The translations under genes were made by a program, and so were the position numbers. DNA of 25,235 bases from Aalborgiella sp031422495 (GTDB taxonomy: Bacteria > Pseudomonadota > Gammaproteobacteria > Burkholderiales > Burkholderiaceae_C), in NCBI GenBank assembly GCA_031422495.1, contig JANPLX010000163.1, positions 1 to 25,235 of the forward strand, in the 5' to 3' direction. Shown here one piece after another: positions 6,516 through 15,047 of the stretch (positions within the stretch are counted from its first letter, which is position 1; each line of letters begins with the position of its first letter). The notes beneath the pieces were generated by a model. That model had not been told where the DNA came from and did not search any database. It saw only the letters and a program-made list of their open reading frames with translations.

Positions 6516-8159
6516 ATGATCCGACTCACAGAAATAAAGCTCCCACTCGCCCATCCCGATACTGCAATTGCTGATGCTGTGGTGCGAACTTTGAGCATTC
6601 AAGCTGACGAACTGGGATCCGTCCACATCTTCAAGCTCAGTTTCGATGCCCGCAAGGCAGATTTACTGCAGGTGTACATCGTCGATGTGGCGTTAACCAG
6701 TGCGACGCTAGAAGCCGAGGTGTTGCATCGATTTGAAAACAACCCGCATGTGCGCCCCACACCAGACATGGCGTACAAACCGGTTGCCGTTGCTTCGACA
6801 GAACAAAAGAATCGCCCTGTCGTTGTCGGTTTTGGGCCCTGCGGTATTTTTGCAGCACTGGTACTGGCGCAAATGGGCTTCAAACCGATTGTTTTAGAGC
6901 GCGGTAAAAAAGTACGTGAACGCACCAAAGACACGTGGAATTTATGGCGCAAAAACCAGCTGCATCCCGAAAGTAACGTGCAGTTTGGCGAAGGCGGCGC
7001 GGGAACGTTCTCAGACGGCAAGTTGTATAGCCAAATCAAAGACCCGCGCCATCTGGGGCGCAAGGTGATGCACGAGTTTGTCAAAGCTGGCGCGCCTACA
7101 GAGATTTTGGTTGATGCGCATCCGCATATCGGCACGTTCAAGTTGGTCAAAGTTGTAGAAAATCTGCGTGAGCAAATCATCGCCCTCGGTGGTGAGGTTA
7201 GGTTTGAGCAGCGGTTGACGGATGTGAAAATTGTGGATGGTCAATTGCAAAGTTTGACGGTGCTGGATGTCGCGACCCAACAAAGCTACGAGCTTCCTAC
7301 GCAGCAAGCTGTGTTAGCGCTGGGTCACAGCTCGCGCGACACCTTTGCAATGTTGTATGAGCGCGGCGTTCACATAGAAGCCAAGCCTTTTTCAATCGGC
7401 TTTCGTATCGAACATCCACAAAGCTTGATAGACCGCGCGCGCTGGGGCCGTCATGCCGGGCATCCTTTGCTGGGCGCGGCAGATTACAAGCTGGTGCATC
7501 ACGCTAAAAACGGACGTGCGGTGTATAGCTTTTGCATGTGCCCGGGTGGTACAGTGGTGGCAGCGACCAGTGAGGTTGGACGGGTGGTGACTAACGGGAT
7601 GAGTCAATATTCTCGTAATGAGCGCAATGCGAATGCTGGCATTGTGGTGGGTATCGACCCCAAAGATTTCGTGTCAGATGATTTTGAGACCAACCACCCG
7701 CTTGCCGGTATAGGTTTACAGCGCCGTCTGGAATCCAATGCCTACGTGTTAGGCGGCAGCACTTATGAAGCACCCGGGCAGTTGGTGGGTGATTTTCTTA
7801 ATGGCATTGCTTCCACTGCGCTAGGCAGCGTTGAACCCTCGTACAAACCCGGCGTTAAATTGGTTGATTTAGCAGCAGCATTGCCCAGTTATGCGATTGA
7901 AGCCGTCCGCGAAGCCATACCAGCTTTCGGTAAAAAAATCAAAGGTTTTGATTTGCCAGATGCTGTACTCACGGGCGTTGAAACTCGAACGTCGTCACCC
8001 ATCAAGATGAAACGTGGTGATGATTTTCAGAGCTTGAACGTGCGGGGCTTGTTCCCAGCTGGTGAAGGTGCCAGCTACGCAGGCGGGATTTTGTCCGCCG
8101 GCGTAGATGGTATCAAGGTGGCAGAGGCGGTGGCGCTCAGCCTACTTGGCAAGCAATAG
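6516..8159 (+). CDS. NAD(P)/FAD-dependent oxidoreductase, COG2509 type
   Basis: A 547-residue flavoprotein. An N-terminal domain of about 100 residues precedes the dinucleotide-binding motif VVVGFGPCGIFAAL (G105-G110) and ERGKKVRERT. Next come the family-typical NVQFGEGGAGTFSDGKLYS and an FAD-binding C-terminal block, RGLFPAGEGASYAGGILSAGVDG. This is the layout of the uncharacterised COG2509 FAD-dependent dehydrogenases; no substrate is known. The start at ATG 6516 gives MIRLTEIKLPL, 58 bases after cysK. The longer in-frame extension to 6261 would overlap cysK by about 200 bases and is not real. It is convergent with htpX, ten bases apart, with no obvious terminator between them. Confidence 0.9.
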   Translation: MIRLTEIKLPLAHPDTAIADAVVRTLSIQADELGSVHIFKLSFDARKADLLQVYIVDVALTSATLEAEVLHRFENNPHVRPTPDMAYKPVAVASTEQKNRPVVVGFGPCGIFAALVLAQMGFKPIVLERGKKVRERTKDTWNLWRKNQLHPESNVQFGEGGAGTFSDGKLYSQIKDPRHLGRKVMHEFVKAGAPTEILVDAHPHIGTFKLVKVVENLREQIIALGGEVRFEQRLTDVKIVDGQLQSLTVLDVATQQSYELPTQQAVLALGHSSRDTFAMLYERGVHIEAKPFSIGFRIEHPQSLIDRARWGRHAGHPLLGAADYKLVHHAKNGRAVYSFCMCPGGTVVAATSEVGRVVTNGMSQYSRNERNANAGIVVGIDPKDFVSDDFETNHPLAGIGLQRRLESNAYVLGGSTYEAPGQLVGDFLNGIASTALGSVEPSYKPGVKLVDLAAALPSYAIEAVREAIPAFGKKIKGFDLPDAVLTGVETRTSSPIKMKRGDDFQSLNVRGLFPAGEGASYAGGILSAGVDGIKVAEAVALSLLGKQ

Positions 8160-8169
8160 CTCGACTGAA

Positions 8170-9039
8170 TTAAGCTTGCGGGTTTTGTAGCGCTGCAATA
8201 CGCTCTTCCATCGGCGGGTGGGTGCTGAACCATTTGCCCATGCCGCCACCAATACCCATCGCCGCCATACTCTTAGGCAACTCACCCGGTGTCATGCCAC
8301 CCAAGCGTTGCAATGCATTGATCATCGGCTGGCTACGACCCATGAGTTTTGCTGCACCCGCATCTGCACGGAATTCACGCTGCCGGCTGAACCAGGCGAC
8401 GATGATTGCGGCCAGCACACCCAGAAGCAAGTCCATCACCACGGTGGTAATGAGGTAGCCAATACCAGGGCCGTCGTTGTTGTTCTTCAAAATCACTTTA
8501 TCCACAAAGTAGCCCACCAAGCGGGAGATAAAGACCACAAAGGTGTTCATCACGCCTTGGATCAAAGTCATGGTCACCATGTCGCCATTGGCAACGTGGG
8601 CGATTTCATGGCCAAGCACGGCTTCGACTTCTTCTTTGGTCATGCCTTGCAGCAAACCGGTAGAAACCGCGACCAAGGCGGAGTTTTTAAACGCGCCTGT
8701 GGCAAAGGCGTTGGGAGCACCTTCATAAATACCGACTTCCGGCATGCCAATGCCGGCTTTTTCGGCAAATTGGCGCACGGTTTGCACAAGCCATGCTTCA
8801 TCCGCGTTTTGCGGTTCATTGATGATTTTGACGCCTTGGCTCCATTTGGCTACGGGTTTGCTGATCAAGAGCGAAATAATCGCACCACCAAAACCAATGA
8901 CCAATGAAAAGCCAAGTAAAGGGCCTAAAGCAATGCCATTTGGCCCAATGAAGCGGTTTAAGCCCAAAATACTGGTGACCAAGCCTAAAACGACCATCAC
9001 AGCCAAGTTGGTTAAGACAAACAAAATAATACGTTTCAT
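8170..9039 (-). CDS. htpX: Membrane-bound zinc protease HtpX
   Basis: HtpX is an inner-membrane metalloprotease for quality control of misfolded membrane proteins. The 289 residues match the family. There are two N-terminal membrane helices (about 3-26 and 38-60), the zinc site HEIAH at 144-148, a second hydrophobic pair (about 158-180 and 195-220), and the third zinc ligand Glu in REFRADAGAAKLMG. It ends in the conserved FSTHPPMEERIAAL segment. ATG 9039 is the only sensible start. A sigma-32-like promoter lies 47-73 bases upstream (9086-9112). The neighbouring genes are not functionally related. Confidence 0.95.
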   Translation of the reverse strand: MKRIILFVLTNLAVMVVLGLVTSILGLNRFIGPNGIALGPLLGFSLVIGFGGAIISLLISKPVAKWSQGVKIINEPQNADEAWLVQTVRQFAEKAGIGMPEVGIYEGAPNAFATGAFKNSALVAVSTGLLQGMTKEEVEAVLGHEIAHVANGDMVTMTLIQGVMNTFVVFISRLVGYFVDKVILKNNNDGPGIGYLITTVVMDLLLGVLAAIIVAWFSRQREFRADAGAAKLMGRSQPMINALQRLGGMTPGELPKSMAAMGIGGGMGKWFSTHPPMEERIAALQNPQA

Positions 9040-9085
9040 GTGTTTTTTCTCTTTGAAGCAGCAAAATTATGCCGATGGGGCGAAT

Positions 9086-9112
9086 AGTAGGGGCAAACGG
9101 CTAAAAATCAAG
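9086..9112 (-). promoter_or_regulatory. Heat-shock (sigma-32-type) promoter for htpX
   Basis: Read on the minus strand, CTTGAT (9107-9112), a 13-base spacer and CCCCTACT (9086-9093) closely fit the RpoH consensus CTTGAA-N13/14-CCCCATNT. The start of transcription would fall near 9079, giving a leader of about 40 bases to the htpX ATG at 9039. Heat-shock control of htpX is known in E. coli. A second CCCCAT lies at 9075-9080 but has no matching -35 at the right distance. Confidence 0.6.
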
Positions 9113-9150
9113 TATTCGCACCGAAAATCCGATAAATGTTACGGGAATTG

Positions 9151-9918
9151 TCATATATCACATGCACGCTTGCGAAACACTGTCTTGTCATCGTAATAGC
9201 TTTCAACTTCATTGTCTGCCCACCAGTCAGGCACACCCAAAACGGGGATAGGTGCAAACGGTTTGGTAGCCAATTTTTCTGCGGTCAAATCTGCAGCGAT
9301 AAAAGCATCAAGAGATTCTAATGTTAAGCATGTTGAGTTATCGGGAAAACCGCAAACATAGACGTGTGCCGTGATGGCTTTGCGCGGGTTGACGAGTTTC
9401 TCTAACAAAGCATGGCCAAATAAAACCAACTTCGCTTCTGCCCACAAAGGTCGCAAAGTTACAAAAAGTCGTTGCCAGTCTTTGTCTACCAGCGCTTGCC
9501 ACAACGCCGGCGGTGCCAATAAAAAAGCCGCGTTTTCGTCAAAAACCGTCAAGGCATCGCGCACAGGCCCGCGTGATGTGACCGAGCCAAGCAAGGCAAT
9601 CTGCTCGGTTTGAAGTTGATTGATGCGCTTTTTGGTTTGTGGAAATTGAATCCAGCATAAACCGTTAAAAAAATCATGCAAACCGTCGCGGGTGGGGCAT
9701 GCTTTGGTGTCGAAAATAAACTGCTCGTAGGCCACGCCAGCTGGCAAATGGTTTTGAGGTACGAACGCAACGGGTGCTTCGGGCAAGTCGTTGAGCACGG
9801 CACACAGGGGCGGCGTTGGCACGGTCTGCTCTAGCATCTGCACAGCTTGCGTACCCCAGCTACGCAGATGACCGAGCCAAGGAGCCGACCAGTCAATCGC
9901 CTCTAAACCATGCGCCAA
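9151..9918 (-). CDS. DUF3025 domain-containing protein
   Basis: A 255-residue cytoplasmic protein of a family common in Burkholderiales and of unknown function (DUF3025). Recognisable blocks are the opening AIDWSAPWLGHLRSW, the central YEQFIFDTKACPTRDGLHDFFN and GLCWIQFPQTKKRIN, SRGPVRDALTVFDENAA, and the C-terminal PVLGVPDWWADNEVESYYDD. The start is unusual: the conserved IDWSAPW is reached only from a TTG at 9918, which overlaps the end of pyrC by 16 bases; the next ATG would remove 27 residues including that block. Overlap implies translational coupling to pyrC. No catalytic motif is evident. Confidence 0.8.
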   Translation of the reverse strand: MAHGLEAIDWSAPWLGHLRSWGTQAVQMLEQTVPTPPLCAVLNDLPEAPVAFVPQNHLPAGVAYEQFIFDTKACPTRDGLHDFFNGLCWIQFPQTKKRINQLQTEQIALLGSVTSRGPVRDALTVFDENAAFLLAPPALWQALVDKDWQRLFVTLRPLWAEAKLVLFGHALLEKLVNPRKAITAHVYVCGFPDNSTCLTLESLDAFIAADLTAEKLATKPFAPIPVLGVPDWWADNEVESYYDDKTVFRKRACDI

Positions 9919-10955
9919 GGCAGCGACTCACCAGAACGTAGTGGTTTGAGCTCAGCTTCACCAAAAGTAAAGCTCTCGGGCGGTGTCCAGCTTTCCTTTT
10001 TCAAGGTGATAGTTTCTTGGTTGCGCGGTAAACCGTAAAAATCAGCGCCATTGAAACTCGCAAAAGCTTCTAACTTGTCTAAGGCACCAGCATCGTCAAA
10101 CGCTTCGGCGTACATCTCAATCGCAGCGTGCGCGGTGTAGCAGCCGGCGCAACCCGTAGCGTGTTCTTTTAATTGGGCTGGGTGCGGCGCACTGTCTGTG
10201 CCTAAGAAGAATTTAGTATTGCCTCCCGTTGCAGCATCCACCAAAGCGAGCCGGTGCGTTTCGCGTTTCAGCACAGGCAGGCAGTAGTAATGCGGGCGAA
10301 TACCGCCCGTGAAAATCGCATTGCGGTTGTACAGCAAGTGGTGCGCGGTGATGGTGGCAGCGGTGAATTTGTCGGCATCACGCACATATTGCGCGGCTTC
10401 TTTGGTGGTGATGTGTTCAAAAACGATTTTAAGTTCTGGGAAGTCGCGCCGCAAGGGGATCAACTGCGTGTCGATAAATACGGCTTCACGGTCAAACAGG
10501 TCAATATCGGGTGATGTCACTTCGCCATGCACCAGTAGCAGCATTCCCGCTTTTTGCATGGCTTCCAGCGTTTTGTAGGTTTTACGTAAATCGGTCACAC
10601 CCGCATCGCTGTTGGTCGTCGCGCCAGCGGGGTAGAGCTTGGCAGCAACCACACCAGCGTCTTTGGCGCGTTTGATTTCATCGGCTGGCAAGTTGTCGGT
10701 CAAATACAGTGTCATCAGCGGTTCAAAGGTCATGCATTTCGGCACAGCGGCTTGAATGCGTGCCTTGTAAGCCAGTGCTTGTGCCGCAGTCGTCACAGGC
10801 GGCCGCAGGTTGGGCATGATGATGGCGCGGCCGAATTGGGCGGCGGTGTGCGGCACCACGGTGTTGAGTGCGTCGCCATCGCGCACATGCAAATGCCAGT
10901 CGTCGGGACGGGTAATAGTCAATGTTTGTGAAGTCACGGATGTACTTGAAGTCAT
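9903..10955 (-). CDS. pyrC: Dihydroorotase, PyrC type
   Basis: PyrC closes carbamoyl-aspartate to dihydroorotate in de novo pyrimidine synthesis. The metal ligands of the amidohydrolase fold are visible: H21 and H23 in DWHLHVRDG, the carbamylated Lys106 in AAKLYPAGATTN, His143 in LVHGEV, His181 in VFEHITTKEA, and the Asp in LGTDSAPH. Length is 350 residues, normal for the E. coli-type enzyme. I prefer the ATG at 10955 because AAGAGG lies six bases upstream of it; the ATG at 10961 abuts that sequence directly. A DUF3025 gene overlaps its 3' end. lysR lies upstream in the same orientation, separated by a terminator-like hairpin. Confidence 0.94.
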   Translation of the reverse strand: MTSSTSVTSQTLTITRPDDWHLHVRDGDALNTVVPHTAAQFGRAIIMPNLRPPVTTAAQALAYKARIQAAVPKCMTFEPLMTLYLTDNLPADEIKRAKDAGVVAAKLYPAGATTNSDAGVTDLRKTYKTLEAMQKAGMLLLVHGEVTSPDIDLFDREAVFIDTQLIPLRRDFPELKIVFEHITTKEAAQYVRDADKFTAATITAHHLLYNRNAIFTGGIRPHYYCLPVLKRETHRLALVDAATGGNTKFFLGTDSAPHPAQLKEHATGCAGCYTAHAAIEMYAEAFDDAGALDKLEAFASFNGADFYGLPRNQETITLKKESWTPPESFTFGEAELKPLRSGESLPWRMV

Positions 10956-10989
10956 AGTCATCCTCTTATTGTCTCAAAATATTGTCCCA

Positions 10990-11019
10990 AAAATAAGAAT
11001 CAAATCTGTGAAGATTCTT
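10990..11019 (-). terminator. Rho-independent terminator after the lysR gene
   Basis: On the minus strand, AAGAATC (11013-11019) and GATTCTT (10995-11001) form a seven-pair stem with an 11-base loop, followed by ATTTTT. The stem begins directly after the lysR stop codon at 11020. It would separate the tetR-lysR unit from pyrC. The stem is AT-rich, so strength is uncertain. Confidence 0.45.
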
Positions 11020-11949
11020 CTATTTTGAGCTATTCGTTACCAAATATTCCCAAAGCGCTTGTGCGGCGCCCTTGTTGGCTTCTTTTCCTGTCGGTCTTTC
11101 GCGGTAGGCGCGTAAATCCATGGTCATCGTCAAATCGGTCATGCCGGCTGGGCAGGCGCTGACCAAGCGCTTCGCACGCAGGTCTTTTTTAATCGCGCTG
11201 TACGGTAAAAAAGCAATGCCATGACCTTCTAGAGCCATGGCTTTAAGGCCTTCTGACATATCAGTTTCATAAACGCGGTCTAAGTGAATCGCTGTTTTTG
11301 ATTGCTTCAGTATCAAGTCAACCACCATGCCAAGGTAAGCGCCTGGCGCATAGCCTAGATACGGCAAGGGTTGGCCCACACGGCCGGGCAGTTCAAACAT
11401 CGGTGCGCCATCTGCATCTGGTTTGACATAGGGCGCAATCACCTCTTGCCCCAAACTCACCATTTCGTAGCGTGAGGCATCCAGCTGAAACGGCTGTGAT
11501 GAATGAAAGTAAGCGATCAGCAAATCGCAGCTTCCCTCTACCAAACGCAGCACAGCATCGTGCACATTTTGTGCTCTTAGCCGGCTTTTGATGGGGCCAA
11601 AGTTTTGCCGCAACATCGACATCCATGCAGGGAAAAATGTAAACGCCAGCGTGTGCGGTATGGCAAACTCAATCACATCTTGCTCAGCCGACGTATGCCC
11701 GCGCAGCATCGCTCGCGTGCTTTGTAGCGAACGCAGCATGTCAAGCGATTGGTCATAAAGCGTGTCACCCGCTGCGGTGAGCTTGGTGGGGTACGAACTA
11801 CGATCAACCAAGTCTGTACCCGCCCAAGCCTCAAGCGATTGAATGCGCCGAGAAAACGCAGGTTGTGTGACATGCCGCAATTGTGCAGAACGGCTAAAGC
11901 TGCGCGTTTCAGCCAGGCTGACGAAATCTTCTAACCATCGGGTATCCAT
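11020..11949 (-). CDS. LysR-family transcriptional regulator (YjiE/HypT-like)
   Basis: A 309-residue LysR-type regulator. The N-terminal winged helix (about residues 3-62) reads WLEDFVSLAETRSFSRSAQ and VTQPAFSRRIQSLEAW, followed by a linker helix and an effector-binding domain (about 90-300). The opening and the segments SMSEGLKAMALEGHGIAFLPYSAI-like resemble the YjiE/HypT group of hypochlorite-responsive regulators in E. coli; this resemblance is from memory and the ligand here is unknown. ATG 11949 starts MDTRWLEDF as in relatives. It follows tetR by 17 bases, suggesting a shared transcript, and is followed by a terminator-like hairpin. The target genes are not obvious. Confidence 0.9.
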   Translation of the reverse strand: MDTRWLEDFVSLAETRSFSRSAQLRHVTQPAFSRRIQSLEAWAGTDLVDRSSYPTKLTAAGDTLYDQSLDMLRSLQSTRAMLRGHTSAEQDVIEFAIPHTLAFTFFPAWMSMLRQNFGPIKSRLRAQNVHDAVLRLVEGSCDLLIAYFHSSQPFQLDASRYEMVSLGQEVIAPYVKPDADGAPMFELPGRVGQPLPYLGYAPGAYLGMVVDLILKQSKTAIHLDRVYETDMSEGLKAMALEGHGIAFLPYSAIKKDLRAKRLVSACPAGMTDLTMTMDLRAYRERPTGKEANKGAAQALWEYLVTNSSK

Positions 11950-11966
11950 AGTGCGTATTCTTCAGT

Positions 11967-12638
11967 CTAAGCAGTGTTTGTGGATGCGACAGCGTAACCG
12001 CCGACCAAACTCAGTAAATGGTTGCGTTGGTTGGTTTCAAGATATGGTATGAGCAGGTTCAAAACATGGTGCGCACCTCTCAACAAGGCTAATTCGGCAT
12101 GCTCGGGTTCCAGCGCGCGACGCGGATCACGTACATATTCAAAGCTGAGCCAATAGGTCAACACGACGACCATGCTGGTGGCGGTAGGCTCTAACTCGCG
12201 CGAATCAATTTTCATGGCGCCGCTGCGGTTCATGCCGTCCAGCATTGCTTTTACCGAAAGCGTTTTATTTTTTAAAATCGACTGAAAATGTGTTTCTAAA
12301 CGGCGATTTTTACTCAGCAAATCGTTCAAATCACGGTACAAAAAGCGATACTGCCAGATCAATTCAAACAAAGTATGCATGTAAAACCAGGCGTCTTCGA
12401 CATTGCGCACAGCGTCACTGGCGTTCAAAATCTCGTTCAATGAACGCTCAAACTTGTCAAACAATGCGTTGATCAGCTCGTCTTTGGCGGGGTAATGGTA
12501 GTAAAGATTGCCGGGGCTGATACGCAATTCAGCCGAAATCAGCGTGGTGGACACATTGGGTTCGCCAAAACGGTTAAAAAGGTCAAGTGTGACCTCTAAA
12601 ATACGTTCAGCCGTGCGTCGCGGTGCTTTTTTGACCAT
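11967..12638 (-). CDS. TetR/AcrR-family transcriptional regulator
   Basis: A 223-residue TetR-type regulator. The N-terminal helix-turn-helix is clear: RTAERILEVTLDLFNRFGEPNVSTTLISAE, then LRISPGNLYYHYPAKDELINALFDKF. The C-terminal all-helical ligand domain includes WFYMHTLFELIWQYRFLYRDLND, a block seen in a group of beta- and gammaproteobacterial regulators. The ATG at 12638 has GGGGA about 11 bases upstream; the in-frame TTG at 12647 is less likely. It is divergent from priA, and a perfect 17-base palindrome lies 23-39 bases upstream of its start, a likely operator for autoregulation. lysR follows 17 bases after it. The effector is unknown. Confidence 0.9.
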   Translation of the reverse strand: MVKKAPRRTAERILEVTLDLFNRFGEPNVSTTLISAELRISPGNLYYHYPAKDELINALFDKFERSLNEILNASDAVRNVEDAWFYMHTLFELIWQYRFLYRDLNDLLSKNRRLETHFQSILKNKTLSVKAMLDGMNRSGAMKIDSRELEPTATSMVVVLTYWLSFEYVRDPRRALEPEHAELALLRGAHHVLNLLIPYLETNQRNHLLSLVGGYAVASTNTA

Positions 12639-12660
12639 AAATGCCAATCCCCAATAAGTT

Positions 12661-12677
12661 CATGCAAATTATGCATG
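12661..12677. promoter_or_regulatory. Palindromic operator candidate between tetR and priA
   Basis: CATGCA (12661-12666) and TGCATG (12672-12677) are perfect inverted arms around AATTA. It is the size of a TetR-family operator half-site pair and lies in the only space (12639-12710) between the divergent tetR and priA starts. An overlapping direct repeat CATGCAAAT occurs at 12661 and 12674. Confidence 0.45.
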
Positions 12678-12710
12678 CAAATGTCCTTAATTTACGCCCT
12701 TGATTTCAAG

Positions 12711-14867
12711 ATGATTCATTGGTATGCCATCGTCGTGCAAACGCCCGCTCACAGCCCGCTGGCAGGTTTGCTCACGTACCAAAGCGAGCAACTTATCTCT
12801 GTGGGTGCGTTTGTACGCGTACCGCTGGGGTCGCGGGAATTGCTGGGTGTCGTTTGGCAAAAGCTGGATGCACCGCCTGAGCCCTTGTTTGGCGCACAGG
12901 GAAAAGTCATTGAGTTCAAAGCGATCACCGCTGATTTAGGTATCCAGCCAGTCAGTAGCTCGTGGTTAAAACTGATAGATTTCACGGCCAGTTATTACCA
13001 GCGTTCCTTGGGCGAAGTTGCCTTGGCAGCCTTACCGCCGCAGCTGCGAACGCTAGATGCTTTGCAGGTTGAACGTCGCTTGAAGCGCACAAAAATTGCA
13101 GGTAAAGAAATCTCTGGGCCTGCACTTGCAGTAATAACTACAGAAATTTCAGAAACACTAAAAACTAATTTTGCTATAAATAAAGTAGCATTAAATGTAG
13201 AACAAACGTCTGCTACAGGTCGAATAAGCACTGAAATTGGTCCCTTTTTGTTGTTTGGCGCAACAGGCAGTGGCAAAACCGAAGTTTATCTGCGTGCTGC
13301 CTTAGAAACGCTGCAAAACGACCCAACCTCACAGGTGCTGATGATGGTGCCGGAGATCAATCTCACCCCGCAGCTAGAAGACCGCGTCCGCGAGCGCATT
13401 TGTCCCATCTATGGCGACGATGCCGTGGTGTCCTTGCACAGCGGCATGACGAACCCACAGCGGCTGAAAAGCTGGCTGTCAGCGCACATGGGCACAGCGC
13501 GCGTCGTTTTGGGCACACGCATGGCGATTTTTGCATCCATGCCGCATTTGAAACTCATCGTCGTTGATGAAGAACACGACCCCAGCTACAAAAGCCAAGA
13601 AGGTGCACGCTACTCCGCCCGTGATTTGGCGGTTTATAGAGGCAAACTTGAAGGCGCAAAGGTCGTTTTAGGTTCCGCCACCCCGTCGTTTGAAAGCTGG
13701 CACCACAGCAGTTTAGGTGCGGACGATTCTGTCGGTCGTTACATGCGGCTGACCATGGCAGAGCGCATTGGCGGCGGCGTGCTGCCCAAAGTCATCACTG
13801 TCAACATGGAGCATCAGCCCAAAAAAACCGTCCTGTCTCCCCCACTGCTCAACGCGATCACAGAGCGCATCGCCCGTGGCGAGCAGGCCATGTTGTTCCT
13901 CAACCGCCGGGGCTTTGCACCGGTGTTGCATTGCGGCGATTGTGGTTGGAAGAGCGAATGCCCGCATTGCAGCGCCTACCGGGTTTTTCACAAAATCGAC
14001 CGTACGCTGCGCTGCCACCACTGTGGTTTCACCCAGCGCGTGCCCAGTGCTTGCCCTGCTTGTGGCAATTTGGACATCACCACCATTGGTCGTGGCACGG
14101 AGCAGCTGGAAGAGCAATTGGCTGAGTTGTTGTCGCACGTGACGCGACCTGACGGCTCACCAGTACGCATCTCGCGTATTGACGCTGACACCACCAAGCT
14201 CAAAGGCGCCTTGCAGCAGCAGCTGGCGCAAGTGCATGCGGGTGAGGTGGATGTGCTGGTTGGCACGCAAATGATCGCCAAGGGTCACGATTTCCGCAAT
14301 ATCACCTTGGTGGCGGCTATCAACCCCGACGGAGCGCTGTTTTCCAGCGATTTTCGAGCGCCAGAGCGTTTGTTTAGCCTGCTGATGCAAGCCGCAGGCC
14401 GTGCAGGGCGCGAGGCGTCACAAGGCGCAGCCAGCGAGATGTGGGTGCAAACCCACCACCCGCAGCACCCCTTGTATTTGGCGCTGAAAAAGCACGATTA
14501 CGCCGGTTTTGCTGCGCAGCAGCTCAAAGAGCGCGAGATGGCCGCCATGTCCCCCTTCGGCTACAGCGCCCTGGTCCGCTCCGAAGCTCGCACCCAAGAA
14601 GCCGCCCAAGCCTTTTTGACCGCAGCCAGCGAATCGGCAAGTGAATTAGCCGATTCCGTCCCCGGCTTCGAGCACATCACCCTCTACCCTGCTGTGCCAA
14701 TGACGATACAGCGCATCGCCAACGTAGAGCGCGCCCAAATGCTGGTCGAATCCCACTCGCGCAAGGCTTTGCAGTTATTTTTGAACCAATGGCAGGGTGT
14801 CTTGCAAAATACCAAGCAAAAAGGCATGATCCGCTGGGCAATTGATGTGGATCCGCTGGCGATTTGA
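12711..14867 (+). CDS. priA: Primosomal protein N' (replication restart helicase PriA)
   Basis: PriA loads the replisome at stalled forks. From ATG 12711 the product is 718 residues. The N-terminal 3'-DNA-binding domain (HWYAIVVQTPAHSPLAG to LGSRELLGVVW) is followed by Walker A GATGSGKTEVY (about 182-192), Walker B VVDEEHD and GSATPSFESW. The zinc-binding cysteines (CGDCGWKSECPHC, CHHCGF, CPACGN) follow, then helicase motifs RISRIDADTT, VLVGTQMIAKGHDF and LLMQAAGRAGR. Between the two parts, residues about 125-170 are AT-rich and non-conserved, and contain a fragment of a dispersed repeat (13167-13192). ATGs at 12675 and 12681 are possible starts, but the former overlaps the palindrome and relatives start with the HW block. 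Confidence 0.95.
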   Translation: MIHWYAIVVQTPAHSPLAGLLTYQSEQLISVGAFVRVPLGSRELLGVVWQKLDAPPEPLFGAQGKVIEFKAITADLGIQPVSSSWLKLIDFTASYYQRSLGEVALAALPPQLRTLDALQVERRLKRTKIAGKEISGPALAVITTEISETLKTNFAINKVALNVEQTSATGRISTEIGPFLLFGATGSGKTEVYLRAALETLQNDPTSQVLMMVPEINLTPQLEDRVRERICPIYGDDAVVSLHSGMTNPQRLKSWLSAHMGTARVVLGTRMAIFASMPHLKLIVVDEEHDPSYKSQEGARYSARDLAVYRGKLEGAKVVLGSATPSFESWHHSSLGADDSVGRYMRLTMAERIGGGVLPKVITVNMEHQPKKTVLSPPLLNAITERIARGEQAMLFLNRRGFAPVLHCGDCGWKSECPHCSAYRVFHKIDRTLRCHHCGFTQRVPSACPACGNLDITTIGRGTEQLEEQLAELLSHVTRPDGSPVRISRIDADTTKLKGALQQQLAQVHAGEVDVLVGTQMIAKGHDFRNITLVAAINPDGALFSSDFRAPERLFSLLMQAAGRAGREASQGAASEMWVQTHHPQHPLYLALKKHDYAGFAAQQLKEREMAAMSPFGYSALVRSEARTQEAAQAFLTAASESASELADSVPGFEHITLYPAVPMTIQRIANVERAQMLVESHSRKALQLFLNQWQGVLQNTKQKGMIRWAIDVDPLAI
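13167..13192 (-). repeat. Dispersed-repeat fragment inside priA
   Basis: This stretch matches the reverse complement of 3616-3642 with one substitution and one base missing; the first 18 bases are identical. It encodes part of the PriA linker ending in KVALNVEQ, in frame, and the surrounding ~100 bases are much richer in A and T than the rest of the gene. Confidence 0.6.
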
Positions 14868-14909
14868 TGCAATACGGCTAAAATACAGTAAAAAATGGCT
14901 TTAGTCGGC

Positions 14910-14947
14910 GTATTTATTGCCTAAGTAGCTACTAAAAATATAGCTAA
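14910..14947 (+). repeat. AT-rich dispersed repeat, copy 2 (left of the 94-aa gene)
   Basis: A 38-base block starting GTATTTATTGCCTAAG and ending in ATATAGCTAA. It differs from 15497-15534 at about six positions and from 3602-3639 at about seven. It lies in the gene-free stretch 14868-15047 after priA, which otherwise shows only AT-rich sequence. Confidence 0.65.
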
Positions 14948-15047
14948 TTTATTTATCTAAGCATAGCAAAAGACAAGACCAGATACCAATAACGCAATAG
15001 CGTAGTTAGTAATGATATTAAAAATTATTTAAAATAACAATTTCTAT

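Noticed and set aside
8218..8907. Long reading frame opposite htpX
   Set aside because: It mirrors the well-conserved htpX on the other strand; its His-rich, low-complexity product is a typical antisense artefact.
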